64,000 nucleotides of DNA from Demequina litoralis (GCF_030418455.1 NZ_JAUHPW010000001.1:434001-498000), one strand, 5' to 3'. Numbered from the stretch's first letter, positions 36,472 through 44,875 are shown. The notes: generated from the letters alone by a model not told the origin. Program-made: numbers and translations.

Positions 36472-37236
36472 CTATTCGGTGACTCGGATCTGGACCGGCT
36501 TGTGATCTGGTCCGTTGAGGTTGAATATCCAGTCACTTTCGGGATTCTCCCCGGCTTTCGCGACAAACACCAACGAGTCGTAGAAGTCCTCTGGGCGCTG
36601 CCGGCGCCATTCCTCCTGCGCTGCGTCGAGCGCGCGACTCGGCACGAGATCCTTGCACCGGATCTTCCATTGCTCGGGTCCATCCACACGAGCACGAAGC
36701 GGCACCGTGTCCCAGAAGAGCGCCGTCTTCCGATTCGAGTCAACGTCCGACTGGCGCAGCCTCTGCACGGAGTCCTTGAACACGTCGTATAGAGGCGCGG
36801 CGAGCAGCCTCACCTGGAAACGCGCCATGCTCTCAACCGCTTCCGTCGTCGCACGAGCTTCCGGCTGCGTCGAGTCGTCGGATACTGACTTGCTCGCAGC
36901 AACGACCTCAGCCGCCACCAACCTGGTGTTCACGGGCACGGTGTCGGTCGCAGCATCAGCAGTGTCAGCCGGGCGAATCCAACGCTCAGAGACCCACCAC
37001 CGGCCGCTCAGCGCAACAAGCAAGAGGTAGATGCCGGCGACGGCGAGAGCGCCTGCGACCCAGTCGAACCCAAGTCCCGGTGTGGGCCTGACGAGGTATG
37101 GCTGGTCGCCGGGCAAGTCTCCAGTCAACAACAGGAGCGGAGTGCCGAGCAGGGCCAAGCCGATCCAGCCAACACCCCCCGGTGGCCGCTCCATGAAGCT
37201 GCGCGCTGCGTGATCATTGGCGTCGTCGAGTTTCAC
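36472..37236 (-). CDS. Two-transmembrane protein of unknown function
   Basis: 254 residues with two membrane helices at about 23-42 (GWIGLALLGTPLLLLTG) and 58-78 (AGALAVAGIYLLLVALSG), then a 170-residue soluble part with a helical stretch and strands ending in a possible nucleic-acid or ligand fold (WIFNLNGPDHKPVQIRVTE). No known domain recognised. It is read in the same direction as the GmrSD gene, 150 bases upstream of it, as the last gene before attR. A membrane partner for the nuclease is conceivable but unproven. Confidence 0.65.
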   Translation of the reverse strand: MKLDDANDHAARSFMERPPGGVGWIGLALLGTPLLLLTGDLPGDQPYLVRPTPGLGFDWVAGALAVAGIYLLLVALSGRWWVSERWIRPADTADAATDTVPVNTRLVAAEVVAASKSVSDDSTQPEARATTEAVESMARFQVRLLAAPLYDVFKDSVQRLRQSDVDSNRKTALFWDTVPLRARVDGPEQWKIRCKDLVPSRALDAAQEEWRRQRPEDFYDSLVFVAKAGENPESDWIFNLNGPDHKPVQIRVTE

Positions 37237-37272
37237 GGATGAAAGTTAGCAGGCCCGGCTCGACCGATCGCG

Positions 37273-37292
37273 TGGCCGCAATTTGGCCGCGC
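37273..37292. repeat. Copy of a near-end repeat (TGGCCGCAATTTGGCCGCGC)
   Basis: It matches TGGCCGCAATCCGGCCGCAC at 16862-16881 at 17 of 20 positions. One copy lies 42 bases inside attL and the other 107 bases inside attR, in the same orientation. It may be an arm-type binding site for the integrase or excisionase. Confidence 0.45.
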
Positions 37293-37399
37293 AAGCACCG
37301 TCATCTGCCAGACACACCAGTCAGCACTCACACGTATAAGACCTCGTAGATCGAAACAACTGGCAAAGTCAGGCAACAGCAAGGCACACAGCACGACTA

Positions 37400-37428
37400 C
37401 GAGCTCTACTACGACTGCTGAGTCGTAG
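37400..37428. other. attR, right attachment site with glnA tail remnant
   Basis: CGAGCTCTACTACGACTGCT followed by GAGTCGTAG. CTACGACT-GCTG-AGTCGTAG is a perfect 8-bp inverted core. In the glnA frame it reads ELYYDC and a TGA stop, a remnant of the original gene end. Confidence 0.85.
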
Positions 37429-37438
37429 CGCTCGTCGG

Positions 37439-37471
37439 AGGCCCGTCGTCCCGTTTGGGGGCGGCGGGCCT
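37439..37471 (+). terminator. Displaced native glnA terminator
   Basis: AGGCCCG at 37439-37445 pairs with CGGGCCT at 37465-37471, with further pairing inside. It lies just after the glnA stop remnant in attR, so before insertion it would have ended glnA transcription. The 420-base gap 37237-37656 also holds attR, two GGACGATGC words, the CGGG repeat and two palindromes. Confidence 0.65.
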
Positions 37472-37513
37472 TCCGCTTTCCAGGGACGATGCAGCGACGG
37501 GACGATGCGGCGA

Positions 37514-37541
37514 CGGGCGGGCGGGCGGGCGGGCGGGCGGG
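37514..37541 (+). repeat. Tetranucleotide repeat (CGGG)7
   Basis: Seven exact CGGG units in a non-coding gap. The G-runs could form a quadruplex, and the tract is prone to slippage. Confidence 0.85.
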
Positions 37542-37552
37542 CTCGCCACCGC

Positions 37553-37619
37553 CGTCACGATTGGTACCAATCGTGACGAGTCGGCCCCGGATCGTGCCGA
37601 GTGGTACCAATCGGTACGG
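37553..37619. promoter_or_regulatory. Two palindromes with TGGTACCA cores, 41 bp apart
   Basis: 37553-37578 is a perfect 26-bp palindrome centred on TTGGTACCAA (arms CGTCACGA/TCGTGACG). 37594-37619 is a 22-of-26 version centred on TGGTACCA. The centres are 41 bases apart, about four helical turns. They lie beyond the 3' ends of both flanking genes, so operator, terminator or structural site are all possible. Confidence 0.6.
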
Positions 37620-37656
37620 TCTGAGACGGCGACCGGGCCCGACAGGCGTGCGCGAC

Positions 37657-38997
37657 CTACCGCAGCGCCGCCACGAGCTGCGCGGCCATCGCGACGATGC
37701 GGTTGTCGTCGGCCTCCGGCGTGAAGCCGAGCCGCGCGATCACGACGCCCTCGGAGGGCACCACGACGACCTTCTGGCCGTCGTGGCCCGACGCGAAGTA
37801 CGTGTCCGCGGGCAGCTCCTCGTCGATGACCGACCCGTCGGCGCGGGTGTTCGCCCACCAGCCCGAGGCGTAGCCGTCCGAGCCTGGCTCCACCTCGGCG
37901 TCCACCGGGCGCGTGGACTCCGCCATCCACCCCTCGGGGAGGAGCCGCTCACCGTCCCACACGCCGTCCTGCAGCACCAGCTGCCCGATGCTCGCCCACT
38001 CGCGCGGCGTCGCCCACATGTAGGAGCCGCACACCGGCGTGCCGGACGCGTCGGCCTCCATCACCGCGCTCGCCAGCCCCAGGGGCGCGAACAGCTCACG
38101 GCGGGGCAGGTCCGCTCCCCCGCGGCCCTCGGTCACGACGTCGCACAGCAGGGTCGTCGAGCCGCTCGAGTACTGCAGATACGACCCGGGCTCGTGCGCG
38201 AGCTCCTGCGCGGCGACGTAGGCGCCCATGTCGGGCTCGAGGTAGAGCATGGGGGTGATGGGCGTGCCGAGGTCGTAGGTCTCGTCCCACGTCAGCCCGC
38301 TCGTCATCTGCATGAGCTGACGGATGGTGATGGACGCGCGCGCGTCGGTCCAGCCGGGCACCAGGTGGTCGTCGTCGAGCGACACCTCGCCCTGCTCGAC
38401 GAGCCGCCCGACCAGCAGGTTCGTGACGCTCTTGGTCATCGACCAGCCCAGCTGGGGCGTCTCCGGGCCGAAGCCGTCCGCGTAGCGCTCGGCGAGCAGC
38501 TCGCCGTCCTTGAGCACCACGACGCCGCGCGTCCCGAGGGCGGCGCGCGCCTCCTCGCCCAGGTCGTCGCCGAAGCCGTAGGCCAGCGCGTCGGCGACCG
38601 CCGCATCGTCGCCCGCGGCGAGCGGCAGGGCGGCGTAGGGGTTGCCCTCCGGCGAGACGTCGGTCGGCTCGGGCAGGCCGGCTGGGCGCTCGGACGCAAG
38701 CGTGCAGCCGTACCCGTCGGTCGCCCACGCCTCCTGGGCCGCGAGCACGCCGAACACGCCCGCGGTCGCGGCCGAACCATCGGAGGCCACCGACGTCCGC
38801 ATCACGGGAACCAGGGGGTTCGGCGGCAGGTCGGCCGCCGCATCGTCCCGCCCGGCGATCGCCTCGAGCGCGCACGCGTGGTGCGCCGCGTAGCCCGTCC
38901 CCGTGACGAGCAACGGCCGCTCGTACCAGTAGGCGGCGGTGATGCCGACGGCGACGGTGGCGGCGGCGGCGAGAACGATCGTGCGGAGGCGTGGCAT
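37657..38997 (-). CDS. Serine hydrolase, class C beta-lactamase fold
   Basis: 446-residue exported or membrane-anchored protein: a hydrophobic N-terminal segment (IVLAAAATVAVGITAAYWY) followed by a penicillin-binding-protein-like domain. The nucleophile motif is SMTK near 190, the second motif reads YSSGS near 280 in place of the usual YxN, and SGHDGQ near 410 is the third. Members are mostly esterases, D-aminopeptidases or of unknown role, so resistance should not be assumed. The gene reads toward the integrative element's right end. Confidence 0.88.
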   Translation of the reverse strand: MPRLRTIVLAAAATVAVGITAAYWYERPLLVTGTGYAAHHACALEAIAGRDDAAADLPPNPLVPVMRTSVASDGSAATAGVFGVLAAQEAWATDGYGCTLASERPAGLPEPTDVSPEGNPYAALPLAAGDDAAVADALAYGFGDDLGEEARAALGTRGVVVLKDGELLAERYADGFGPETPQLGWSMTKSVTNLLVGRLVEQGEVSLDDDHLVPGWTDARASITIRQLMQMTSGLTWDETYDLGTPITPMLYLEPDMGAYVAAQELAHEPGSYLQYSSGSTTLLCDVVTEGRGGADLPRRELFAPLGLASAVMEADASGTPVCGSYMWATPREWASIGQLVLQDGVWDGERLLPEGWMAESTRPVDAEVEPGSDGYASGWWANTRADGSVIDEELPADTYFASGHDGQKVVVVPSEGVVIARLGFTPEADDNRIVAMAAQLVAALR

Positions 38998-39186
38998 GGA
39001 GGCCGGGGGTCCCTTCGGAGTCGACCCGATCGCGCCCGGCTCCCGCCGTCCTCGTTGAGGCGGGTCGCCCTGAGGGCGCCGATCGAGCGGCCCAAGACTA
39101 CGGCACGCGCGAGACTCTCCCGGACCGCCGCCGCGGGGACGATGCGGTGGTCCCGGACCGTCGGCGGGCTACGGCAGGATGGGCGC

Positions 39187-41244
39187 GTGACTCAGAGGTG
39201 GACCGGCCGGACCGGGTGGACGCTCACCCGCGACGGATCCCGCCTCACGCTCGCGGTCGACGGCTCCACCGCGGTGATCGCGGGGCGCGACGCCGCACGG
39301 CTGAGCGTGTCGTGGTGGTGGTTCCGGCGCTGCCTGCGCCTGGAGCCGGTCGACGGCACGCGACGGCTCCGCCTGCCGGGACTGGACCGCGTGGCCGCCC
39401 GCGAGATCGACCTCGCGCTCACGCGCATCGTCACCCGCGCGAAGGTCCGGGAGGCCGTCGCGACGGCCGCCGCGCGCGAGCCGGTCTTCGAGCGCCTGCT
39501 CGCGACCCGCGTGCGCCTGCAGCGCTGGATCGCGTACGACGATGCGTCCGCGATCCTCGCGGGCCTCCCCCGCCACGCCGATGTGATGGCGTCCCTCACC
39601 GCCGCCGAGCGCGCCGGCCTCGACCACCACCTCACGGAGACGGAGCGGCGCGCGCTGGACTTCCTGTCGCAGGACCACCGCGGCCGGGTCGCGGCGGCCA
39701 ACGCCGAGATCGCGCGCCGCGAGCTCATCGCGGGCCGGTCCTTCTTCGACGCGGTCGAGCGCACGCCGCTCACCGACGAGCAGGCGCGCGCCGTCGTCAC
39801 GTTCGACAACCGCGTCCGGGTGATCGCCGCCGCCGGCTCCGGCAAGACGTCGGTGATGGTCGCGCGAGCGGCGTACGCGGTCCGGCGCGGCCTGGTCGAC
39901 CCCGACCGCATCCTCATGCTCGCCTTCAACGCGGATGCCGCCACCGAGCTGCGGGGCCGCGTCGACGCGCGCCTCGGCGCGCTCGGGCTCCCGTCCGAGG
40001 GGATCCGCGCGAGCACGTTCCATGCCTTCGGACGGGCGGTCATCGGCGAGGCGACGGGCCGAGCGCCGCGCATCGCGCCGTGGGTCGAGGGCGGCCGCGA
40101 CGTCGACAAGGTCCGCGAGCTCATCGCGACCGTGCGCGCGGACGCAGGGCCCGATGCCCCGAGCGGCGCGATGGCGGCGCAACCCGACAAGGACCTCGCG
40201 CCGCTGGTGCGCACGTTCATGTCGCACGTCAAGGCGAACGCGCTCACCCGCGAGGACGTCGCGCGGCGGCTCGCGCGCACCCCCGAGCTCGACACCGCCC
40301 GCACGCGCGCCTTCCTGGACCTCTGCTGGCGCGTCCACGCACGCTGGGACGCCGAGCTCCGCGCGACGGGCACGGTCGACTTCGACGACATGCTCGTGCG
40401 CGCCGCCGAGCTGCTCGAGGCGGACCCGTCGCTCGCGCGCTGGGACCTCGTCATGGTCGACGAGTTCCAGGACACCAGCCGCGCCCGCGCCCGGCTCATG
40501 AAGGCGCTCCTCCAGGGGCGGGGGAAGCACCTGCTGGCCGTCGGCGACGACTGGCAGGCCATCAACCGGTTCGCGGGCGCCGACCTGTCCGTCATGACGG
40601 ACTTCGGCACCGTCTTCGGCCCGGCGCTCACCCGCCGCCTGCAGACCACGTTCCGCACCACCCAGGTCACCGCCGACGTCGCGGGACGGTTCGTCTCCCG
40701 CAACCCCGCTCAGATCGCCAAGACGGTCCGCTCCGCGCGCGGACCGGGCGGCGCGCCGGTGAGGGTGGTGCGCGTCGCGCGCAAGGGCGACCTGGCGCGG
40801 GCGGTCGAGGCGCGCCTGGAGGAGCTCGCCGGGGCCTCGCCCGGCGCGACGGTCGACGTGCTCGGGCGCTACGGCTTCGACCAGAAGCTCGTGCCGACCC
40901 GGCGCTTCGACGGGCTCGAGGTCCGTTTCCGCACCGTCCACCGCTCGAAGGGGCTCGAGGCGGACCACGTGATCCTGCCGAACGTCACCCGGGGCCGCTA
41001 CGGCTTCCCGGGGACCATCGGCGACGACCCGGTGCTGAGCCTCGCGATCGCCGCCGACGACGGCTACCCCGACGCCGAGGAGCGCCGTCTCTTCTACGTC
41101 GCGCTCACGCGTGCGCGGCAGACCGTGACGATCCTCACCGTGAGGCACCGGGAGTCGCCGTTCGTCCTCGAGCTGCTCGAGGACCCGGACGTCGAGGTGG
41201 TCGACGCCGCGGCGCCGCTCCCGACGGAGGCCGCCCGCCCCTGA
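39187..41244 (+). CDS. helD: DNA helicase IV-like (HelD), UvrD/Rep superfamily
   Basis: 685 residues, close to E. coli helicase IV (684). The N-terminal 190 residues have the HelD beta-domain start (WTGRTGWTLTRDGSRLTLAV) and a helical linker. The motor has TPLTDEQARAVV (Q motif), AAAGSGKTSV (Walker A, near 220), MVDEFQDTS near 424, AVGDDWQAINRFAGAD near 452 (typical of HelD), and FYVALTRAR near 637. It unwinds DNA 3' to 5' and is linked to repair and recombination. GTG 39187 is the family-fitting start; the longer open frame upstream is antisense to the serine hydrolase. The 189-base gap before it has one GGACGATGC word. Confidence 0.88.
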   Translation: MTQRWTGRTGWTLTRDGSRLTLAVDGSTAVIAGRDAARLSVSWWWFRRCLRLEPVDGTRRLRLPGLDRVAAREIDLALTRIVTRAKVREAVATAAAREPVFERLLATRVRLQRWIAYDDASAILAGLPRHADVMASLTAAERAGLDHHLTETERRALDFLSQDHRGRVAAANAEIARRELIAGRSFFDAVERTPLTDEQARAVVTFDNRVRVIAAAGSGKTSVMVARAAYAVRRGLVDPDRILMLAFNADAATELRGRVDARLGALGLPSEGIRASTFHAFGRAVIGEATGRAPRIAPWVEGGRDVDKVRELIATVRADAGPDAPSGAMAAQPDKDLAPLVRTFMSHVKANALTREDVARRLARTPELDTARTRAFLDLCWRVHARWDAELRATGTVDFDDMLVRAAELLEADPSLARWDLVMVDEFQDTSRARARLMKALLQGRGKHLLAVGDDWQAINRFAGADLSVMTDFGTVFGPALTRRLQTTFRTTQVTADVAGRFVSRNPAQIAKTVRSARGPGGAPVRVVRVARKGDLARAVEARLEELAGASPGATVDVLGRYGFDQKLVPTRRFDGLEVRFRTVHRSKGLEADHVILPNVTRGRYGFPGTIGDDPVLSLAIAADDGYPDAEERRLFYVALTRARQTVTILTVRHRESPFVLELLEDPDVEVVDAAAPLPTEAARP

Positions 41245-41298
41245 GACGGGACGGGCGACCGAGGCGGGCAACCCGCAGGAGGGTCCGAGGCGGACGCC

Positions 41299-42867
41299 TC
41301 AGCTGCGCGCGCCGCCCTCCTCGTCGGCGCGTGCGGTGCCGGTCGCGGCGGGGATGGCCGCCGCATCGGCGCCGGAGATCTGCTCGCCCACGGCGGCCAC
41401 CGCGGGCTCGAGGTCCTCGCCGTGCACGGCGGCGCCGTGGGCGCCGCCCGGCATCGGGCTTCGCACGAGCAGCGCGGCCGTCGCGGCGGCGAGCAGCACC
41501 GCTGCGACAGAGATCCACATGGCGGTCGAGAACCCGTGGACGGTCGCGTCGGCGAGCTGGGCGGGCGTATCGCCGCCGTGGTCAGCGATCCAACTCGTCG
41601 TGGCGGTGGCCGCGACAGTGTTGAGGAGCGCGATGCCGATCGACCCGCCCACCTGCTGGGTGGTGTTGAGCGTCGCGGACACGACGCCCGCATCGGTCCC
41701 GCGCACGCCGCCGGTCGCGGTCGCCATCGACGGCATGAAGGTCATGCCCATGCCGAGCCCGAGGAGCAGGAGGCCCGGGAAGATGTGGAGCCAGTAGGTC
41801 GAGTCGACGTCGATCTGCGTGAGGAAGGTGAGCGCCGAGGCTGCGATGAGCATGCCGGGCAGCATGAGTCGGCGAGGTCCGACGCGCGGCAGCAGGCGCG
41901 CGGAGATGCCGACCGCGCCGGTCATCATGCCCAGCACCATGGGCAGGAACGAGACGCCGGTCTTGAGGGGCGAGTACCCCTGGATCCCCTGCATGTAGTA
42001 GGTGAGGAACAGGAAGACGCCGAACATGCCGATCTGGGTGAGACCCACCGCGGCGAGCGCGCCGACCCGGTTGCGGTCGCGCAGCAGGTGGAGCGGCAGG
42101 AGCGCGTGGGGCGTGCGACGCTCCACCAGCACGAACACCGTGAGCAGCACGGCCCCGAGCGCGAACATGGTGAGGACGAGTGTCGAGGCCCAGCCGTGCT
42201 GCTCGGCCTCGCTCAGCGCGAAGACGATCGCGAGCACGCCGCCCGTGGCGAGCAGCGCGCCCGGGATGTCGAGCCGCGTGCGCACGCCGGCCGTGCCGTG
42301 GTTGTGCAGGAACAGCGTGGCGCCGACGACCGCGACGACCGCGATCGGCACGTTGACCATGAGCGTCCAGCGCCAGTCGAGGTACTGGGTGAGCGTGCCG
42401 CCGAGGATGAGGCCGAGCGCGGCGCCGCCGCCCGCGATCGCGCCGTAGACGCCGAGCGCGCGTGCCCGCTCCTTCGGGTCGGTGAACGTCACGTTGAGCA
42501 TGGACAGCGCCGCCGGCGCGAGGAGCGCGGCGAACACGCCCTGGAGGGCGCGGGCGATGATGAGCATCGCGAAGGTCTGCGAGACGCCGCCGAAGGCGGA
42601 CGCGACCGCGAAGCCGACGAGCCCGACGATGAGGGTCTGCTTGCGCCCGAACACGTCGCCGAGGCGGCCGCCGAGCAGCAGGAGCCCCCCGAAGGCGAGC
42701 GTGTACGCGGTGATGACCCACTGGCGGTCGGCGTCGGAGATGCCGAGGTCCGCCTGCGCGGTGGGCAGCGCGATGTTGACGATGGTCATGTCGAGCACGA
42801 CCATCAGCTGTGCGAGGCCGATCGCGGCCAGGCCCCACCAGCGGCGGGGGTCGGGTGTGGTGTCCAT
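41299..42867 (-). CDS. MFS drug exporter, DHA2 (14-TM) family
   Basis: 522-residue inner-membrane proton antiporter. The N terminus is typical (WWGLAAIGLAQLMVVLDMTIVNIALP, with the conserved Asp of motif D1), motif A is LGGRLGDVFGRKQ near 62, and motif C lies near 135-160. Fourteen hydrophobic segments fit EmrB/QacA relatives. A TetR regulator is encoded divergently, 221 bases away, so drug- or metabolite-induced expression is likely. Confidence 0.9.
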   Translation of the reverse strand: MDTTPDPRRWWGLAAIGLAQLMVVLDMTIVNIALPTAQADLGISDADRQWVITAYTLAFGGLLLLGGRLGDVFGRKQTLIVGLVGFAVASAFGGVSQTFAMLIIARALQGVFAALLAPAALSMLNVTFTDPKERARALGVYGAIAGGGAALGLILGGTLTQYLDWRWTLMVNVPIAVVAVVGATLFLHNHGTAGVRTRLDIPGALLATGGVLAIVFALSEAEQHGWASTLVLTMFALGAVLLTVFVLVERRTPHALLPLHLLRDRNRVGALAAVGLTQIGMFGVFLFLTYYMQGIQGYSPLKTGVSFLPMVLGMMTGAVGISARLLPRVGPRRLMLPGMLIAASALTFLTQIDVDSTYWLHIFPGLLLLGLGMGMTFMPSMATATGGVRGTDAGVVSATLNTTQQVGGSIGIALLNTVAATATTSWIADHGGDTPAQLADATVHGFSTAMWISVAAVLLAAATAALLVRSPMPGGAHGAAVHGEDLEPAVAAVGEQISGADAAAIPAATGTARADEEGGARS

Positions 42868-42983
42868 GGATGCCTTTCGTGTCCGCGCCGGGGCGCGCGG
42901 TGGTTCCGGGGAGGCGGCGTCGCCGGGATGCCCCGGTCCCTCGACGGGGACGGGGCGCGGGCGGGACGATGCGGTTCCTGGGG

Positions 42984-43048
42984 AACTTCCTAGCCGCCCG
43001 GTAAGTTACACACAGGACGCTATGCTGGAACTGACCGGCCGTCAAGTT
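42984..43048. promoter_or_regulatory. Candidate TetR operator region
   Basis: AACTTCC at 42984 is mirrored by GTAAGTT ending at 43007, and AACTGAC at 43029 is mirrored by GTCAAGTT ending at 43048. Four AACT/AGTT half-sites between divergent exporter and regulator genes suggest repressor binding, but the spacing is irregular. Confidence 0.3.
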
Positions 43049-43088
43049 GATTCCCGAGATCGATCCGAGATCCGCGAGAGAGGAAGCG

Positions 43089-43649
43089 ATGTCCGAGACC
43101 GCCACCCGCCGCCGCGGCGACACGCGCGAGCGCATCCGGGACGTCGCCCTCGACCGCTTCACCACCAATGGCTACGACCAGACGTCGTTGCGCGAGATCG
43201 CCGAGGACCTGGGCGTGACGAAGGCCGCGCTGTACTACCACTTCAAGTCCAAGGAGGAGATCCTCGAGTCGCTGCTCGCGGAGGCATCCTCCGAGATCGA
43301 CGCGCTCGTGGTGTGGATGCGCGCCGAACCGTCGACCCGGGAGCGCCGCCTCGAGATGATCCGTCGCCTCGGCGACATCACGCACGGCGTCCCCGGCGAC
43401 GTGATGCGCTGCGTCCAGCAGAACGAGGTCGCGCTCCAGAACCTCGCCTCGACGAGCCTCGTCCACGACGTCAAGGTGCGGCTGTGGGAGGCGGCGATGC
43501 CCGAGGAGGCGTCGATCGAGGACCGCCTGCGCATCCGGATGGCGATCATGACCGTGCTCGTCGCGAACAAGCCGGGCAGCGACCTGGGCGGCACCTCCGC
43601 CGAGCGCGAGGCGGCCGCGCAGGCGATCGCAGCCGACCTGGTGCCGTAG
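43089..43649 (+). CDS. TetR-family regulator
   Basis: 186 residues. The N-terminal helix-turn-helix is classic: RIRDVALDRFTTNGYDQTSL, then IAEDLGVTKAALYYHFKSKEEI. The C-terminal ligand-binding part is short and helical. ATG 43089 has GAGAGAGGAAG upstream, better than the first frame start at 43047. It probably represses the divergent MFS gene and itself. Confidence 0.9.
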   Translation: MSETATRRRGDTRERIRDVALDRFTTNGYDQTSLREIAEDLGVTKAALYYHFKSKEEILESLLAEASSEIDALVVWMRAEPSTRERRLEMIRRLGDITHGVPGDVMRCVQQNEVALQNLASTSLVHDVKVRLWEAAMPEEASIEDRLRIRMAIMTVLVANKPGSDLGGTSAEREAAAQAIAADLVP

Positions 43650-43656
43650 CGCTCCC

Positions 43657-44832
43657 CTACCCGGCCATCTCCTCCTGCCGGGTCGCGGCCTCGAGGGACG
43701 CCGCATCCGCGGTGTAGCCGTCGATGTGACGCTCCGCGGGCCCGTCGTACAGGCTGAGCGGCCGGATCAGCGCGTTGTGCGCGAGCTGCTCCTGGATGTG
43801 CGCCGTCCACCCTGCGATGCGCGAGGCCACGAAGATGGGCGTGAAGAGCTCGGTGTCGAAGCCCATGAGGTGATACGCGGGACCGGACGGGTAGTCGAGG
43901 TTGGGGTAGATGCCCTTGCGGCCGACGAACTCGGCCTCCAGGGCGTCGTAGAGGGCCGCGATGTCGGGCCGGTCGTAGTGCGCGATGAGCGTGTCGAGCG
44001 CCGCCTTCATCGTGGGCACGCGGGAGTCGCCGCGCTTGTAGACGCGGTGGCCGAAGCCCATGATCTTGCGCTTGTGCGCCAGCGCATCGTCCAGCCACGG
44101 CACCACGTTGTCCGCGCTGCCGATCTCGTCGAACGTGCGCATGACGGCCTCGTTCGCGCCGCCGTGGAGCGGGCCCTTGAGCGCGCCGATCGCCGCGACG
44201 ATCGCGCTGTAGTAGTCGGACAGCGTCGACGTCACCACCCTCGCGGTGAAGGTCGACGCGTTGAACGAGTGCTCGGCGTAGAGCGTCATCGAGACGTCGA
44301 AGGCCTTGCGCACCACCTCGGGGGGCTCCTCGCCGAACGTCATCCATAGGAAGTTCGCGGCGTAGCCGAGGTCGTCCCGCGGCGCGATCATCGGCAGCCC
44401 GCGGCGGTGGCGCTGGATGTAGGCGACGACGGCCGGGATCTTCGCGATGAGGATCAGCGCCTTGTCCCGGATCTCCTCCGGGTCGTCGCTCCACGCCGTC
44501 GGGTCCTCGCCGCCCATGACGCTCACCGCGGTCCTCACGACGTCCATGGGATGCGACTCGTCGGGCAGCCTCTCGATCACGCCCATGAGCCGGTCCCCGA
44601 GCTCGCGGTGCGAGCGTTCGCGCGCGATGCTGCGCGCGAGCTCATCCGGCGTCGCCAGGTCCCCGCGCCACAGGAGGTTGACCACCTCCTCGAACGAGCA
44701 CATGGCCGCGAGCTCCTGGACCGGGTAGCCCCGGTAGAGCAGCGAGTTCGTCTCGACGTTGACCTTGGACACGGCCGTGGTGTCGGCGACGACGCCCACG
44801 AGTCCCTTCCTGATCTCGGTGCTGTCGCTCAT
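43657..44832 (-). CDS. prpC: 2-methylcitrate synthase / citrate synthase
   Basis: 391 residues. Condenses propionyl-CoA (and acetyl-CoA) with oxaloacetate. Citrate-synthase residues are visible: AEHSFNASTF (His near 190), GPLHGGANEAV (His near 225), and the signature GFGHRVYKRGDSR near 265; the catalytic Asp is in the segment DYPSGPAYH near 320. ATG 44832 follows AAGGAG by five bases; the earlier in-frame GTG lies within that ribosome site. Last gene of the methylcitrate operon, with prpB 43 bases upstream. Confidence 0.93.
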   Translation of the reverse strand: MSDSTEIRKGLVGVVADTTAVSKVNVETNSLLYRGYPVQELAAMCSFEEVVNLLWRGDLATPDELARSIARERSHRELGDRLMGVIERLPDESHPMDVVRTAVSVMGGEDPTAWSDDPEEIRDKALILIAKIPAVVAYIQRHRRGLPMIAPRDDLGYAANFLWMTFGEEPPEVVRKAFDVSMTLYAEHSFNASTFTARVVTSTLSDYYSAIVAAIGALKGPLHGGANEAVMRTFDEIGSADNVVPWLDDALAHKRKIMGFGHRVYKRGDSRVPTMKAALDTLIAHYDRPDIAALYDALEAEFVGRKGIYPNLDYPSGPAYHLMGFDTELFTPIFVASRIAGWTAHIQEQLAHNALIRPLSLYDGPAERHIDGYTADAASLEAATRQEEMAG

Positions 44833-44875
44833 GATCACTCCTTTGTGATGGTGGCTGTGGCGGTGGCCGCGGGGC

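Larger units (their letters stand above)
16812..37419. mobile_element. Integrative element carrying a defence island, inserted in glnA 3' end
   Basis: About 20.6 kb between two 29-bp direct repeats. Evidence: the repeat of the glnA tail at both ends, a tyrosine integrase reading toward attL directly inside it, divergent XRE and excisionase-like genes, a RepA-like ATPase, lower GC than both flanks, and absence of the GGACGATGC word common in the flanks. No capsid, tail, terminase, relaxase or type IV secretion genes are visible, so it is neither a full prophage nor a self-transmissible conjugative element. It may be a mobilisable island or a phage-satellite-like element whose cargo is anti-phage genes. 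Confidence 0.85.

Noticed and set aside
16812..37419. Prophage or conjugative element
   Set aside because: No terminase, portal, capsid, tail, lysis, relaxase, FtsK-type transfer or type IV secretion gene is visible.
37657..38997. Antibiotic-resistance beta-lactamase
   Set aside because: Class C fold, but the second motif is YSS rather than YxN and the family is mostly esterases and peptidases.
37489..39186. Upstream extension of the HelD frame
   Set aside because: Antisense to the serine hydrolase and through the CGGG repeat; HelD proteins begin at the WTGRTGW region.
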